Part shown: positions 1 through 9,629 of the stretch, in pieces | Layout of the letters: each line of letters starts with the position of its first letter | Numbering within the stretch: the stretch's first letter is position 1 | DNA from: Pseudomonas alkylphenolica | GTDB lineage: Bacteria; Pseudomonadota; Gammaproteobacteria; Pseudomonadales; Pseudomonadaceae | DNA: 64,000 nucleotides | Direction: 5' to 3' | NCBI RefSeq assembly: GCF_004025535.1 | Contig: NZ_QJRG01000033.1 | Coordinates: forward strand, 620,001-684,000 | The notes under the pieces: model-generated | Told to the model about the DNA's origin: nothing | What the model saw: only the letters and a program-made list of their open reading frames with translations | Database searches by the model: none | Program-made: the position numbers and the translations under genes

Positions 1-1
1 T

Positions 2-739
2 GAAGAAGGCCTGGTTGAAGAAACCAGCCTGGGCATGGCCCACGACCTGTCGCCATGGGGCATGTACAAAAACGCCGACATCGTGGTCAAGATCGTCATG
101 ATCGGCCTGGCGATCGCCTCGATCATCACCTGGACCATCTGGATCGCCAAGGGCTTCGAGCTGCTGGGTGCCAAACGCCGCCTGCGTGGCGAAATCGCCG
201 CACTGAAAAAGGCCACCACCCTCAAGGAAGCCAGCGATGGCGCCAGCAAGGAAGGCACCCTGGCCCACCTGCTGGTTCACGACGCCCTGGACGAAATGCG
301 CCTGTCCACCAATGCCCGCGAAAAAGAAGGCATCAAGGAGCGTGTCAGCTTCCGCCTCGAGCGCCTGGTAGCGGCCAGCGGTCGTAACATGAGCAGCGGC
401 ACCGGCGTGCTGGCCACCATCGGTTCCACCGCGCCCTTCGTCGGTCTGTTCGGTACCGTATGGGGCATCATGAACAGCTTCATCGGCATCGCCAAAACCC
501 AGACCACCAACCTCGCCGTCGTAGCCCCAGGCATCGCCGAGGCCCTGCTGGCTACCGCTCTGGGCCTGGTTGCAGCGATTCCGGCCGTAGTCATCTACAA
601 CGTTTTCGCCCGCTCCATCGCCGGTTACAAGGCTCAGGTGTCCGACGCCTCGGCCGAAGTCCTGCTGCTGGTCAGCCGTGACCTGGACCACCAGCCAGGT
701 GACCGCGCCACTGCACCTCACATGGTGAAAGTGGGGTAA
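2..739 (+). CDS. exbB: TonB-system proton channel subunit ExbB (5' end outside window)
   Basis: Inner-membrane subunit of the ExbB-ExbD-TonB motor that passes proton-motive force to TonB-dependent outer-membrane receptors. The frame is open to the left edge, so the internal ATG at 35 is not the true start; 245 residues are visible. Three hydrophobic segments can be seen: one near the visible N-terminus (IVVKIVMIGLAIASIITW), and two near the C-terminus (around GSTAPFVGLFGTVWGIMNSF and LLATALGLVAAIPAVVIYN). This is the MotA/TolQ/ExbB pattern, with the long cytoplasmic loop between the first and second. Pseudomonad ExbB has a periplasmic N-terminal extension, which would lie off the window. The stop is 3 bases before exbD, so the two are co-transcribed. 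TolQ is the alternative, but the tonB neighbour decides for ExbB. Confidence 0.95.
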   Translation, partial: EEGLVEETSLGMAHDLSPWGMYKNADIVVKIVMIGLAIASIITWTIWIAKGFELLGAKRRLRGEIAALKKATTLKEASDGASKEGTLAHLLVHDALDEMRLSTNAREKEGIKERVSFRLERLVAASGRNMSSGTGVLATIGSTAPFVGLFGTVWGIMNSFIGIAKTQTTNLAVVAPGIAEALLATALGLVAAIPAVVIYNVFARSIAGYKAQVSDASAEVLLLVSRDLDHQPGDRATAPHMVKVG

Positions 740-742
740 TCC

Positions 743-1168
743 ATGGGCCTGCATCTTAACGAAGGTGGCGACGACCTCGCCGAGAACCACGAAATCAACG
801 TCACGCCGTTCATCGACGTGATGTTGGTCCTGCTGATTATCTTCATGGTGGCAGCCCCTCTGGCAACCGTCGATATCAAAGTCGACCTGCCGGCATCGAC
901 TGCCAAACCGGCACCGAGGCCGGAAAAGCCGATCTTCCTCAGCGTCAAGGCCGACCAGAACGTTTACGTCGGCGATGATCAGGTTCAACGCGACCAGCTC
1001 GGTGCCGTGCTCGACGCCAAGACCAAGGGCGACAAGGACACCACGATCTTCTTCCAGGCCGATAAAGGCGTGGATTACGGCGATCTGATGGAAGTGATGA
1101 ACACGCTGCGCGCGGCCGGTTACCTGAAAGTCGGTCTGGTCGGGCTTGAGACGGCAGCCAAGAAATGA
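743..1168 (+). CDS. exbD: TonB-system proton channel subunit ExbD
   Basis: Second subunit of the ExbBD proton channel: a single N-terminal transmembrane helix and a periplasmic domain. The protein is 141 residues, the usual length. The helix (about residues 22-42) carries Asp25 in the motif TPFIDVMLVLL, the residue known to be protonated in this family. The rest is periplasmic (LSVKADQNVYVGDD onward). It sits 3 bases after exbB, and its stop overlaps the tonB start, which implies translational coupling in an exbB-exbD-tonB operon. Confidence 0.96.
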   Translation: MGLHLNEGGDDLAENHEINVTPFIDVMLVLLIIFMVAAPLATVDIKVDLPASTAKPAPRPEKPIFLSVKADQNVYVGDDQVQRDQLGAVLDAKTKGDKDTTIFFQADKGVDYGDLMEVMNTLRAAGYLKVGLVGLETAAKK

Positions 1169-1902
1169 TCAAGACGCGGCATAAGCTGGCGCGTTACAGC
1201 GGTAGTCTGGCGATTGTGCTGGGTATCCATGCCATCGCCGTCCTGTTGACGCTCAATTGGTCGGTGCCCCAGGCGATCGAATTGCCGCCTGCGGCGATGA
1301 TGATCCAGATGGCGCCGATACCGGAACCGGCACCTCCACCGCCGCCCAAGGTGGTGACCCCACCACAGCCGCCAGCACCGGTCGAAGAACCGCCGCTGCC
1401 GAAACTGGTCGAGGCCCCGAAGCCGAAAATCGCCATTGCCAAACCGGTAAAGCCAAAGGCCAAACCGCAGCCGCCCAAGCCAGAGAAAAAGCCTGAGCCG
1501 CCGCAGGAAAAGCCTGCTGACGAAGATGTGGTCGATACACCGCCTAGTAATGCGCCTGCGCAGAAATCTGCGGCACCGGCCCCAAGCATTGCCAGTAACA
1601 GCAACGCCCTGCCGACCTGGCAGAGCGACCTGTTGCGCCACCTGGCCAAGTACAAGCGCTACCCGGAAAACGCCCGGCGCATGCGTATGGAAGGCATTAA
1701 CCGGCTGCGTTTCGTGGTTGATGGTGAAGGCAAGATTCTGTCGTACGCATTGGCTGGAGGTTCGGGTAGTGCAGCACTGGATCGGGCGACCCTGGAGATG
1801 ATCCGTCGCGCCCAACCGGTACCACCACCGCCCAAGGAATTGCTTAACAACGGCAGCATCGAAGTGATCGCACCATTCGTCTACTCGCTGGACAAGCGCT
1901 GA
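1165..1902 (+). CDS. tonB: Energy transducer TonB
   Basis: TonB spans the periplasm and delivers ExbBD energy to outer-membrane receptors for siderophores and similar ligands. The 245-residue protein has a short cytoplasmic start and one signal-anchor helix (about 14-31). A long Pro/Lys/Glu-rich spacer follows (about 45-130, with runs such as EPAPPPPPKV and KPKAKPQPPKPEKKPEPP). The C-terminal TonB fold (about 150-245) contains YPENARRMRMEG, close to the usual YP motif. The start ATG overlaps the exbD stop as ATGA. Iron control by Fur would be expected upstream of exbB, outside this window. Confidence 0.95.
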   Translation: MIKTRHKLARYSGSLAIVLGIHAIAVLLTLNWSVPQAIELPPAAMMIQMAPIPEPAPPPPPKVVTPPQPPAPVEEPPLPKLVEAPKPKIAIAKPVKPKAKPQPPKPEKKPEPPQEKPADEDVVDTPPSNAPAQKSAAPAPSIASNSNALPTWQSDLLRHLAKYKRYPENARRMRMEGINRLRFVVDGEGKILSYALAGGSGSAALDRATLEMIRRAQPVPPPPKELLNNGSIEVIAPFVYSLDKR

Positions 1903-1995
1903 CGCTTTGTTTCTGTCACAAACAAGCAACTCTGATAACGTGCGTCTATCGATTGCAGCCGCTATGCTGGGGCCGCAACTTCATGGACGCACGTT

Positions 1996-2916
1996 ATGAC
2001 CCTCACAGAATTGCGCTACATCGTCACCCTCGCCCAAGAGCAACACTTTGGCCATGCCGCCGAGCGCTGCCATGTCAGCCAGCCGACCCTGTCGGTGGGC
2101 GTGAAAAAGCTTGAGGATGAGCTGGGTGTACTGATCTTCGAGCGCAGCAAAAGCGCCGTACGCCTGACCCCGGTGGGTGAAGGCATTGTCGCCCAGGCCC
2201 AGAAGGTGCTCGAGCAGGCCCAAGGCATTCGCGAGCTGGCCCAGGCCGGTAAAAACCAGCTGACTGCACCGCTGAAAGTCGGTGCAATCTATACCGTCGG
2301 CCCCTACCTGTTCCCGCACCTGATCCCGCAACTGCACCGGGTCGCACCGCAGATGCCGTTGTACATCGAAGAAAATTTCACGCACATCCTGCGCGACAAG
2401 CTGCGCAACGGTGAGCTGGACGCGGTGATCATTGCCCTGCCGTTCAATGAAGCCGATGTACTGACCTTGCCGCTGTACGATGAGCCCTTCTATGTACTGA
2501 TGCCCAGCGAACACCCTTGGACCAAGAAGGAAACCATCGACGCCAGCCTGCTCAACGACAAGAGCCTGCTGTTGCTCGGTGAGGGCCACTGCTTCCGTGA
2601 CCAGGTGCTTGAAGCGTGCCCGACCCTGACCAAGGGCAGCGACGGCGCCAAGCACACCACGGTCGAGTCCAGTTCGCTGGAAACCATCCGCCACATGGTC
2701 GCCTCCGGCCTCGGTGTATCGATCCTGCCGCTGTCCGCAGTGCACAGCCACCACTATGCGCCCGGCGTTATCGAAGTTCGCCCGCTGAGCCCTCCGGCGC
2801 CGTTCCGTACCGTGGCCATCGCCTGGCGCGCCAGCTTCCCGCGGCCCAAGGCAATCGAGATCCTCGCCGACTCCATCCGGCTGTGTTCGGTGGCCAAGCC
2901 ACCTGTGAGCGCGTAA
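1996..2916 (+). CDS. oxyR: Hydrogen-peroxide sensing LysR regulator OxyR
   Basis: Redox-switched transcription activator of catalase and alkyl hydroperoxide reductase genes. The 306-residue protein begins with the LysR winged helix (about 1-60, TLTELRYIVTLAQEQHFGHAAERCHVSQPTLS). Its effector domain carries Cys199 and Cys208 in the motif GHCFRDQVLEAC, the same residues that form the regulatory disulfide in E. coli OxyR. The recG start is only 10 bases past the stop, so the two are probably co-transcribed, as known in other pseudomonads. Confidence 0.97.
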   Translation: MTLTELRYIVTLAQEQHFGHAAERCHVSQPTLSVGVKKLEDELGVLIFERSKSAVRLTPVGEGIVAQAQKVLEQAQGIRELAQAGKNQLTAPLKVGAIYTVGPYLFPHLIPQLHRVAPQMPLYIEENFTHILRDKLRNGELDAVIIALPFNEADVLTLPLYDEPFYVLMPSEHPWTKKETIDASLLNDKSLLLLGEGHCFRDQVLEACPTLTKGSDGAKHTTVESSSLETIRHMVASGLGVSILPLSAVHSHHYAPGVIEVRPLSPPAPFRTVAIAWRASFPRPKAIEILADSIRLCSVAKPPVSA

Positions 2917-2925
2917 GGAACCGTC

Positions 2926-5001
2926 ATGCCGGAGTTGTCCCAGGTATCGGTGACTGCATTGAAGGGCGTGGGCGAGGCCATGGCCGAGAAGCTCGCCAAG
3001 GTCGGCCTGGAAAACCTTCAGGACGTACTCTTCCACCTGCCCCTGCGCTATCAGGACCGCACCCGCGTGGTCCCGATCGGGGCCCTGCGCCCTGGCCAGG
3101 ATGCAGTGATCGAAGGCGTCGTCAGTGGTACCGACGTGGTCATGGGCAAGCGCCGCAGCCTGCTGGTGCGGCTGGGTGACGGCACCGGTGTGTTGAGCCT
3201 GCGCTTTTACCACTTCAGCAATGCGCAAAAAGAGGGCCTCAAGCGCGGCACTCACCTGCGTTGCTATGGCGAAGCCCGCCCCGGGGCCTCGGGCCTGGAA
3301 ATCTACCATCCGGAATACCGCGCCCTGACCGGCGACGAACCTGCACCGGTGGAGCAAACCCTGACGCCTATCTACCCGACCACCGAAGGCCTCACTCAGC
3401 AGCGCCTACGCCAACTGAGCCAGCAGAGTCTGGCCATGCTTGGTCCGCGCAGCCTGCCCGACTGGCTGCCGCTGGAATTGGCCCGGGATTACCAGCTGGC
3501 GCCACTAGATGATGCCATCCGTTACCTGCACCACCCACCCGCCGATGCCGACGTCGATGAGCTCGCTGAAGGCCAGCACTGGGCCCAGCACCGCCTGGCG
3601 TTCGAAGAGCTGCTGACGCATCAACTTTCCCAGCAACGCCTGCGCGAAAGCCTGCGCGCACAACGGGCGCCGGCGTTGCCCAAGGCAACCCGCCTGCCGC
3701 AACAGTACCTGGCCAACCTCGGCTTTGCCCCAACGGGCGCACAACAGCGGGTGGGCAACGAGATTGCCTATGACCTCAGCCAGTCGGAGCCGATGCTGCG
3801 TCTGGTGCAGGGTGATGTCGGCGCCGGTAAGACGGTGGTCGCCGCGCTGGCCGCCCTGCAGGCACTGGAAGCCGGTTATCAGGTCGCCCTGATGGCGCCC
3901 ACCGAGATTCTTGCCGAGCAGCACTTTGCGACCTTCAAGCGCTGGCTGGAACCCCTGGGTATCGAAGTCGCCTGGCTGGCCGGCAAGCTCAAGGGCAAGG
4001 CCAGGGCCAGTGCCCTGGAGCAAATTGCCCAAGGCGCGCCAATGGTGGTGGGCACCCACGCGCTGTTCCAGGACGAGGTGAAGTTCAAGAACCTGGCCCT
4101 GGCGATCATCGACGAGCAACACCGTTTCGGTGTGCAGCAGCGCCTGGCGCTACGGCAGAAAGGTGTCGGCGGGCAACTCTGCCCGCATCAGCTGATCATG
4201 ACCGCAACCCCGATCCCTCGCACACTGGCGATGAGCGCCTACGCCGACCTGGACACTTCGATCCTCGATGAACTGCCGCCCGGACGTACGCCGGTCAACA
4301 CGGTGTTGGTGGCTGACAGCCGACGCTTTGAAGTGGTCGAGCGGGTGCGCGCCGCGTGCGCCGAAGGCCGCCAGGCTTATTGGGTATGCACTCTGATCGA
4401 AGAGTCCGAAGAGCTGACCTGCCAAGCGGCAGAAACCACCTTCGAAGAATTGGGCAGCGCCTTGGGCGAGCTGCGTGTCGGTCTGATCCATGGGCGCATG
4501 AAGCCCGCTGAAAAGGCCGCCGTCATGGCGCAATTCAAGCAGGGCGAACTGCAACTGCTAGTGGCCACCACGGTGATCGAGGTTGGCGTCGATGTGCCTA
4601 ACGCCAGCCTGATGATCATCGAGAACCCCGAGCGCCTGGGCCTGGCCCAACTGCACCAGTTGCGCGGTCGGGTCGGTCGCGGCAGTGCGGCGAGCCACTG
4701 TGTGCTGCTGTACCACCCGCCGCTGTCACAGATCGGCCGTGAACGCCTGGGGATCATGCGCGAAACCAACGATGGCTTCATCATCGCCGAAAAAGACCTG
4801 GAACTGCGCGGCCCCGGCGAAATGCTCGGCACCCGCCAGACCGGCCTGTTGCAGTTCAAGGTGGCCGACCTGATGCGCGACGCCGACCTGCTGCCAGCGG
4901 TGCGTGATGCCGCCCAGGCCCTGCTGGCACGCTGGCCGGATCATGTCAGTCCGTTGCTCGATCGGTGGCTACGCCATGGTCAGCAATATGGACAGGTGTG
5001 A
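2926..5001 (+). CDS. recG: ATP-dependent DNA helicase RecG
   Basis: Branch-migration helicase that regresses stalled replication forks and processes Holliday junctions. The 691 residues are the normal length. The N-terminal wedge domain begins with a helix-hairpin-like [34 protein letters not shown]. The helicase core has Walker [12 protein letters not shown], the DEQHRFG box (the DEAH equivalent of RecG), motif [11 protein letters not shown], and the C-terminal motifs [13 protein letters not shown] and QLRGRVGRG. The ATG at 2926 follows oxyR by 10 bases, with AAGGAA just upstream. Confidence 0.97.
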   Translation: MPELSQVSVTALKGVGEAMAEKLAKVGLENLQDVLFHLPLRYQDRTRVVPIGALRPGQDAVIEGVVSGTDVVMGKRRSLLVRLGDGTGVLSLRFYHFSNAQKEGLKRGTHLRCYGEARPGASGLEIYHPEYRALTGDEPAPVEQTLTPIYPTTEGLTQQRLRQLSQQSLAMLGPRSLPDWLPLELARDYQLAPLDDAIRYLHHPPADADVDELAEGQHWAQHRLAFEELLTHQLSQQRLRESLRAQRAPALPKATRLPQQYLANLGFAPTGAQQRVGNEIAYDLSQSEPMLRLVQGDVGAGKTVVAALAALQALEAGYQVALMAPTEILAEQHFATFKRWLEPLGIEVAWLAGKLKGKARASALEQIAQGAPMVVGTHALFQDEVKFKNLALAIIDEQHRFGVQQRLALRQKGVGGQLCPHQLIMTATPIPRTLAMSAYADLDTSILDELPPGRTPVNTVLVADSRRFEVVERVRAACAEGRQAYWVCTLIEESEELTCQAAETTFEELGSALGELRVGLIHGRMKPAEKAAVMAQFKQGELQLLVATTVIEVGVDVPNASLMIIENPERLGLAQLHQLRGRVGRGSAASHCVLLYHPPLSQIGRERLGIMRETNDGFIIAEKDLELRGPGEMLGTRQTGLLQFKVADLMRDADLLPAVRDAAQALLARWPDHVSPLLDRWLRHGQQYGQV

Positions 5002-5079
5002 CGCCCGTCCCAGAATGGATCCAGCTTGTCGCTGAAGCTGGTTATACTCTTGCGATTATAAAATTTCTGGATACAGACC

Positions 5080-6480
5080 ATGACTGAAGTTGCTCTGGAC
5101 ACCGCAACCCCCCACGCTCCGTCTGTTATCCGGCTGCTGCTGGAAAAGCTCGGCATCGCTTATCGCGAAGTGCTGGACCACCCTCACCTGTTGCCCGAGC
5201 GCAAGGCCCAGGTGGTGTTGCTCGATGATGAAGTCGGCGCTCTGATGGTGCTGTTCCCGCAGAATCAACTGCTCGACCTTAACCGCCTGACCGAACTGAC
5301 CGGGCGCAAGCTTGCCGCCGTACCGCTGGAGCGTCTCAAGCAGATGCTCGACAAACATGGGCTCAAGCAGCTGCCAGGCATCCCGGCGCTGACCAGTTCG
5401 CCCTGCCTCTATGAAGAGAGCCTGCTCAAGCCTGAAAAGCTGCTGATCCACTCCGGCGAAGCCGGCTTGCTGCTGGAAATCGAACGCGACGATTTCAAGA
5501 AGATGCTGAGCAAGGCCAGCGCCGGCAACTTTGGCGAGCCGTTGAGCCATATTCGCCCGAACCTCGACCGCCCTACCGATGACCGCGAAGAGATCTCCCA
5601 GGCCGTCCAGGCCTTCACGGCGCGGCGTATCCAGCAGCGCCTGGAAAACACCATCGAGATCCCGCCACTGGCCGAAACCGCACAAAAGATCATCAAGCTG
5701 CGCGTCGATCCCAACGCAACCATCGATGACATCACCGGCGTGGTCGAGACCGATCCGGCGCTGGCCGCCCAGGTTGTCAGCTGGGCCGCATCCCCCTATT
5801 ACGCCTCACCGGGCAAAATTCGCTCGGTGGAAGATGCCATCGTGCGTGTGCTGGGTTTCGACCTGGTGATCAACCTCGCACTGGGCCTGGCCCTGGGCAA
5901 GACCCTGAGCCTGCCCAAGGACCACCCGCAGCAAGCCACGCCCTACTGGCAGCAATCGATCTACACCGCCGCCGTGATCGAGGGCCTGACCCGCGCCATG
6001 CCGCGTGCAGAACGCCCGGAAGCGGGCCTGACTTACCTGGCCGGGCTGCTGCACAACTTTGGCTACCTGCTGCTGGCGCATGTCTTCCCGCCACACTTCT
6101 CGTTGATCTGCCGCCACCTGGAGGTCAACCCGCACCTGTGCCACAGCTACGTCGAGCAACACCTGCTGGGTATCAGCCGTGAGCAGATCGGTGCCTGGTT
6201 GATGCGTTTCTGGGACATGCCGGAGGAGTTGGCGACCGCACTGCGCTTTCAGCACGATCCCTATTACGACGGCGACCATGCGGCATTCCCGAACCTGGCC
6301 TGCCTCGCGGTACGCTTGCTGCGCGCCCGTGGTATCGGCTCCGGGCCTGACGAGCCGATTCCCGATGAGCTGCTGGAACGCCTGAGCATCTCCCGCGAAA
6401 AAGCGGAAGATGTCGTGAGCAAAGTGCTTGAAGCGGAAGCGCTACTGCGCGAGCTGGCCTCACAATTCGGCCAGCATTGA
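5080..6480 (+). CDS. YbaK/aminoacyl-tRNA deacylase-like domain fused to HDOD domain
   Basis: A 466-residue fusion. The first 155 or so residues resemble the YbaK/ProX editing fold (VIRLLLEKLGIAYREVLDHPHLLPERKAQVVLL). The second half is an HDOD domain (about 175-390: IEIPPLAETAQKIIKLRVDPNATIDDITGVVETDPALAAQVV, then YLAGLLHNFGYLLLAHVFP). HDOD lacks the full HD catalytic pair and is generally a signalling or adaptor module. This architecture is widespread in pseudomonads; its exact role is not known to me. A 78-base gap with an AT-rich promoter-like stretch separates it from recG, and an intrinsic terminator follows the stop. Confidence 0.85.
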   Translation: MTEVALDTATPHAPSVIRLLLEKLGIAYREVLDHPHLLPERKAQVVLLDDEVGALMVLFPQNQLLDLNRLTELTGRKLAAVPLERLKQMLDKHGLKQLPGIPALTSSPCLYEESLLKPEKLLIHSGEAGLLLEIERDDFKKMLSKASAGNFGEPLSHIRPNLDRPTDDREEISQAVQAFTARRIQQRLENTIEIPPLAETAQKIIKLRVDPNATIDDITGVVETDPALAAQVVSWAASPYYASPGKIRSVEDAIVRVLGFDLVINLALGLALGKTLSLPKDHPQQATPYWQQSIYTAAVIEGLTRAMPRAERPEAGLTYLAGLLHNFGYLLLAHVFPPHFSLICRHLEVNPHLCHSYVEQHLLGISREQIGAWLMRFWDMPEELATALRFQHDPYYDGDHAAFPNLACLAVRLLRARGIGSGPDEPIPDELLERLSISREKAEDVVSKVLEAEALLRELASQFGQH

Positions 6481-6485
6481 ACAAC

Positions 6486-6514
6486 AGGCCTGCCCCGCCG
6501 GGTCAGGCCTTTTT
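6486..6514 (+). terminator. Intrinsic terminator after the YbaK-HDOD gene
   Basis: AGGCCTG at 6486-6492 and CAGGCCT at 6504-6510 form a 7-bp stem with an 11-base loop, followed by TTTT. It lies inside the 3' end of the convergent minus-strand gene, so the two transcripts overlap at their tails. Confidence 0.75.
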
Positions 6515-6877
6515 CTTGGGCTTGAGGTACTTCATCAAGCCCTGGAACCAGATCACCAGCGCCGGGTTGCCCTTGATCTGGATGCTTTTGTCCTGAATCC
6601 CCTGCATGAATGCCAACTGCTTGTTCTTCGCTTGCAGAGTGGCAAAACCGAAAGCTGCATCCTTGAACGCGATGGCAAACGCCGGTTGCGCGTGGGTGCC
6701 TGAGTGGCTGCTGATGCGCAGGTCCTTGACCACGAAGTGGCGCGCCACCTTGCCATCCAGGGTTTGCAACTGGAACACCAGGTCCTTGTCGGTCAGCTGC
6801 TGCTGGAAGGCCGGGTTGTTGCGGCTGGCTTTGGCCATCAACAACCCCATGGCCCAAAGGAGAAAGCGAAACTTCAT
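6503..6877 (-). CDS. SCP2-like small protein of unknown role
   Basis: A 124-residue protein starting at the ATG at 6877, where GAGG lies 7 bases upstream; a GTG two codons earlier is less likely. The N-terminus is hydrophobic (MKFRFLLWAMGLLMAKAS). The body (DLVFQLQTLDGKVARHFVVKDLRISSHSG, then KSIQIKGNPALVIWFQGLMKYLKPKKK) resembles the sterol-carrier SCP2 fold, which binds lipids. The C-terminus is very lysine rich. It is convergent with the HDOD gene. The family assignment is by pattern only. Confidence 0.65.
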   Translation of the reverse strand: MKFRFLLWAMGLLMAKASRNNPAFQQQLTDKDLVFQLQTLDGKVARHFVVKDLRISSHSGTHAQPAFAIAFKDAAFGFATLQAKNKQLAFMQGIQDKSIQIKGNPALVIWFQGLMKYLKPKKKA

Positions 6878-7023
6878 GTGCACGCCTCGGCTAAAAAGTG
6901 ACTGGCGGAGCAGTTTATAGTCTCGCTACAAAAACACCATACTTAACCACTCTTTTCGCGAAGATCAGTGCTGTTTGCTCTGTAACCGGGTTATTCGGCA
7001 CCCAAGACAGTGCACGACGCAAT

Positions 7024-7057
7024 AAAAAACGGGCACCGTATCGGGTGCCCGTTTTTT
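7024..7057 (-). terminator. Intrinsic terminator of the HU gene
   Basis: A 14-bp perfect inverted repeat: AAAAAACGGGCACC (7024-7037) and GGGTGCCCGTTTTTT (7043-7057). The stem is GC-rich with a T run on the minus strand, 30 bases after the HU stop. The A/T flanks make it usable in both directions. Confidence 0.9.
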
Positions 7058-7087
7058 GTAATACGTTCAAGCGCGGCGTGGCATCAC

Positions 7088-7360
7088 TCAGTTGACGCTT
7101 TCCTTCAGGGCCTTGCCCGGTTTGAACGCAACGGTATTGCTCGCCTTGATTTTCACCGGCTCACCGGTTTGTGGGTTCTTGCCAGTGCGTGCGCCACGAT
7201 GACGTTGTTCGAAGGTACCGAAACCGACCAGGGTCACGCTGTCTTTTTTGTGCAGCGCCGCGGTGATCGACTCCAGCACGGCATTGAGTACACGGTTGGC
7301 TTGTTCTTTGGTGAGATCAGCCTTTTCAGCGATGGCTGCGGCGAGTTCTGGTTTGCGCAT
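7088..7360 (-). CDS. hupA: DNA-binding protein HU
   Basis: Histone-like nucleoid protein, 90 residues, which bends and compacts DNA as a dimer. The family signature is clear: MRKPELAAAIAEKADLTKEQANRVL at the N-terminus, GFGTFEQRHRGARTGKNPQTG for the beta arm, and KASNTVAFKPGKALK at the end. Pseudomonads carry several HU genes; the symbol hupA follows the naming used for the copy near recG and rubredoxin and is less certain than the family. The gene is monocistronic: it has its own strong terminator, and 188 bases separate its start from the next minus-strand gene. Confidence 0.93.
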   Translation of the reverse strand: MRKPELAAAIAEKADLTKEQANRVLNAVLESITAALHKKDSVTLVGFGTFEQRHRGARTGKNPQTGEPVKIKASNTVAFKPGKALKESVN

Positions 7361-7548
7361 AGTGAAGCCTCTTTGACGGGATTTTTGTTGTTATGCCGTG
7401 CTGCTCTTCGAGAACAGCGCCCAAGGCACCGCAGGCTCTAAACTGCGGCAGACGGGTGTGAGAATGGCATGCCGTCAGGGGCCGCGCCAGTCTAAGGGCG
7501 GCCATTGTTGGGGCAATTACATGGCAAATACGACAGAACACCAGCCAT

Positions 7549-8697
7549 TCATGCCATGAGCGCTGGAAGTTGCCGATTTAGAGCCAGTTTCTCCATGACA
7601 GCGGTGCCGGTCAGGGCGTAGCCCAACAGGTTGCCCTCGGCATCATGACACAGCACTTTGAGGTCGCTGCCCTGGCCTTCAACCTGCCATTTGCCCTCAC
7701 GACCATACGGTGGTGGCGAGACCACCAAGGGGCAAGCAGGGGTCTTGACCGTTACCGGCATCGGCCCGTAGGTAACAACCGTCGGGTTGCCCGCCAGGGT
7801 TTGCGCCAACGCGCGGGCGCAGCTCATCAGCGGCATGACGTAAAGCAGGTTGAGCCCATCGACTTCGGCACAATCGCCCAGTGCGTAGATATTGGCGTGA
7901 GAGGTACGCAGTTGCCGGTCGACCACAACGCCGCGATTGGTCTGCAAGCCTGCGGCGGCCGCCAGGTCGATACGCGGGCGCAATCCCACCGCCGACACCA
8001 CCAGGTCGCAACGGATCAGCGTGCCATCAGACAGATGCGCCTCAAGCCCCTCAGCAACCCGCTGCAGGCGGGTCAGTACCGGCCCCAGGTGAAAGCGCAC
8101 CCCGAGCCCTTCCAGGCCAGCCTGCACGGCGCCTGCCGCCGCGGGGTGCAGCAAGGTCGGCATGACCTGCTCACAGGGTGCGACCAGCTCGACCTGGTAA
8201 CCGCCCAGGCTCATGTCGTTGGCGAACTCGCAGCCAATCAGCCCGGCCCCCAGGATCAACACCCGCTGTTTGCCGGCTGCAGCTGCGCGGAACCGGGCGT
8301 AATCTTCCAGGTCGTTGATCGGATAGATCGCCGCACCGGCATCCCCTTCAACCGGCACCTGCACGGTTTGCGCACCCCAGGCCAGGATCAGGTCGCGGTA
8401 AGCCACCTGCTCCTCGCCAATCCACAGGCGCTTGTGGCCTGGATCGATGCCACTGATACGGGTGTGCGTGCGCACTTCGGCCTTGAGCTGCTCGGCCATG
8501 GCGCCGGGCTCGGCCATGCTCAGGCCATCGGCATCCTTGTTCTTGGCAAAACCCGTGGAAAGCATCGGCTTGGAATACGAACGGCCATCGTCGGCAGTGA
8601 TCAGCAACAGCGGCGTATCGCCGTCCAGTTTGCGAAACTCACGGGCCAGGTTGTAGCCCGCCAATCCTGTACCGACAATTACTACGGGTGCCGTCAT
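7549..8697 (-). CDS. Rubredoxin-NAD(+) reductase (FAD-dependent)
   Basis: Flavoprotein that moves electrons from NAD(P)H to rubredoxin. The chosen start, ATG at 8697, has GGAAGG about 6-9 bases upstream and gives 382 residues; an in-frame upstream start would add six. Two Rossmann motifs are visible: the N-terminal FAD site [17 protein letters not shown] and the NAD site [16 protein letters not shown]. The second FAD motif is [13 protein letters not shown]. The rubredoxin gene lies 33 bases upstream on the same strand, so the pair forms a complete electron-transfer module (rubB/alkT type). Confidence 0.92.
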   Translation of the reverse strand: MTAPVVIVGTGLAGYNLAREFRKLDGDTPLLLITADDGRSYSKPMLSTGFAKNKDADGLSMAEPGAMAEQLKAEVRTHTRISGIDPGHKRLWIGEEQVAYRDLILAWGAQTVQVPVEGDAGAAIYPINDLEDYARFRAAAAGKQRVLILGAGLIGCEFANDMSLGGYQVELVAPCEQVMPTLLHPAAAGAVQAGLEGLGVRFHLGPVLTRLQRVAEGLEAHLSDGTLIRCDLVVSAVGLRPRIDLAAAAGLQTNRGVVVDRQLRTSHANIYALGDCAEVDGLNLLYVMPLMSCARALAQTLAGNPTVVTYGPMPVTVKTPACPLVVSPPPYGREGKWQVEGQGSDLKVLCHDAEGNLLGYALTGTAVMEKLALNRQLPALMA

Positions 8698-8730
8698 GCC
8701 GCGCCTTCCTTCCATCAGGTTAAAAATTGA

Positions 8731-8898
8731 TCAGCCGATAGCGATCATTTCGAAATCGATCTTGCCCACGCCACAGTCGGGGCACAGCCAGTCTTCCGGC
8801 ACATCTTCCCAACGGGTGCCCGGGGCAATGCCGTCATCCGGCCAGCCTTCGGCTTCGTCGTAGATCAGGCCGCAAACAATGCACTGCCACTTCTTCAT
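8731..8898 (-). CDS. rubA: Rubredoxin
   Basis: A 55-residue iron protein with one Fe held by four cysteines. Cys6-Cys9 (CIVCG) and Cys39-Cys42 (CPDCG) form the two standard CxxC knuckles, and [14 protein letters not shown] is the conserved loop. The ATG at 8898 is preferred over an upstream in-frame codon because MKKWQC is the usual start. It lies first in a two-gene operon with its reductase and donates electrons to hydroxylases or to oxygen and superoxide detoxification. Confidence 0.96.
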   Translation of the reverse strand: MKKWQCIVCGLIYDEAEGWPDDGIAPGTRWEDVPEDWLCPDCGVGKIDFEMIAIG

Positions 8899-9065
8899 CA
8901 CACTAGTCCTCAACTCACACAGGCTTTGGAGTGGCCGCTCTCGGAATCGTTACAGTGGCGGCCATCAGGGAGGGGCTTTGTACTGGAGCCAGGTGCCAGC
9001 ATGCAAGCCGGATTGGGCAATCATGCTAAGCTCGCGGTCTCTTTGGCCTGTTAATCCATACCATC

Positions 9066-9629
9066 GTGCCGTACGAAACATCGCAAGCGCCGGCTGCAGA
9101 ATGGCTGCAGCACTCACAGGTAGCAGACTGCACCGCACCGGCCCTCCTTGACTGGTTGTTCGATGAAGGCTCGCTTACCCGTCGCCTGACTCGATTATCC
9201 GCCGATCATTTTTCTGTAACACCCCTTTGCGAAGGCTGGCAGCCTCTACGTGATGACGAATGCCGAGCCCTTGACCTACCAGCAGGTAGTGAAGGCTGGG
9301 TGCGCGAAGTGTATCTGCGCGGCCACGGCCAACCCTGGGTCTTCGCCCGCAGCGTTGCCGCGCGAAGTGCCCTGGAAAGCGGCGGGCTGGACATGGAAGC
9401 ACTGGGCAGCCGCTCTCTGGGCGAGCTGTTGTTTTGCGACCAGGCCTTTACCCGCCGGGCCATCGAAGTCTGCCATTACCCGCAAGCCTGGTTGCCAGCG
9501 CTAAATGCCAGTGAAGCCCTGTGGGGCCGCCGCTCGCGCTTTGACCGCGATGCGCTGAGCATATTGGTTGCCGAAGTTTTCCTGCCATCACTGTGGCAAG
9601 TCGCCGAGATTTCCGGGGAGATCCGCTGA
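9066..9629 (+). CDS. ubiC: Chorismate pyruvate-lyase UbiC
   Basis: Converts chorismate to 4-hydroxybenzoate plus pyruvate, the first step of ubiquinone synthesis. The protein is 187 residues, starting at a GTG (GTG CCG) at 9066. It contains [38 protein letters not shown] and the C-terminal [23 protein letters not shown], all characteristic of UbiC. Its stop overlaps the ubiA start (TGATG), so the enzymes of successive steps are translationally coupled. Confidence 0.95.
   Translation: MPYETSQAPAAEWLQHSQVADCTAPALLDWLFDEGSLTRRLTRLSADHFSVTPLCEGWQPLRDDECRALDLPAGSEGWVREVYLRGHGQPWVFARSVAARSALESGGLDMEALGSRSLGELLFCDQAFTRRAIEVCHYPQAWLPALNASEALWGRRSRFDRDALSILVAEVFLPSLWQVAEISGEIR

Noticed and set aside
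1905..1926. AT-rich inverted repeat after tonB as terminator
   Set aside because: The stem is weak and lacks a U tract; read-through into the oxyR promoter region cannot be judged.
6878..7023. Possible small RNA between the SCP2-like gene and the HU terminator
   Set aside because: AT-rich with promoter-like elements but no structure beyond the HU terminator could be supported.
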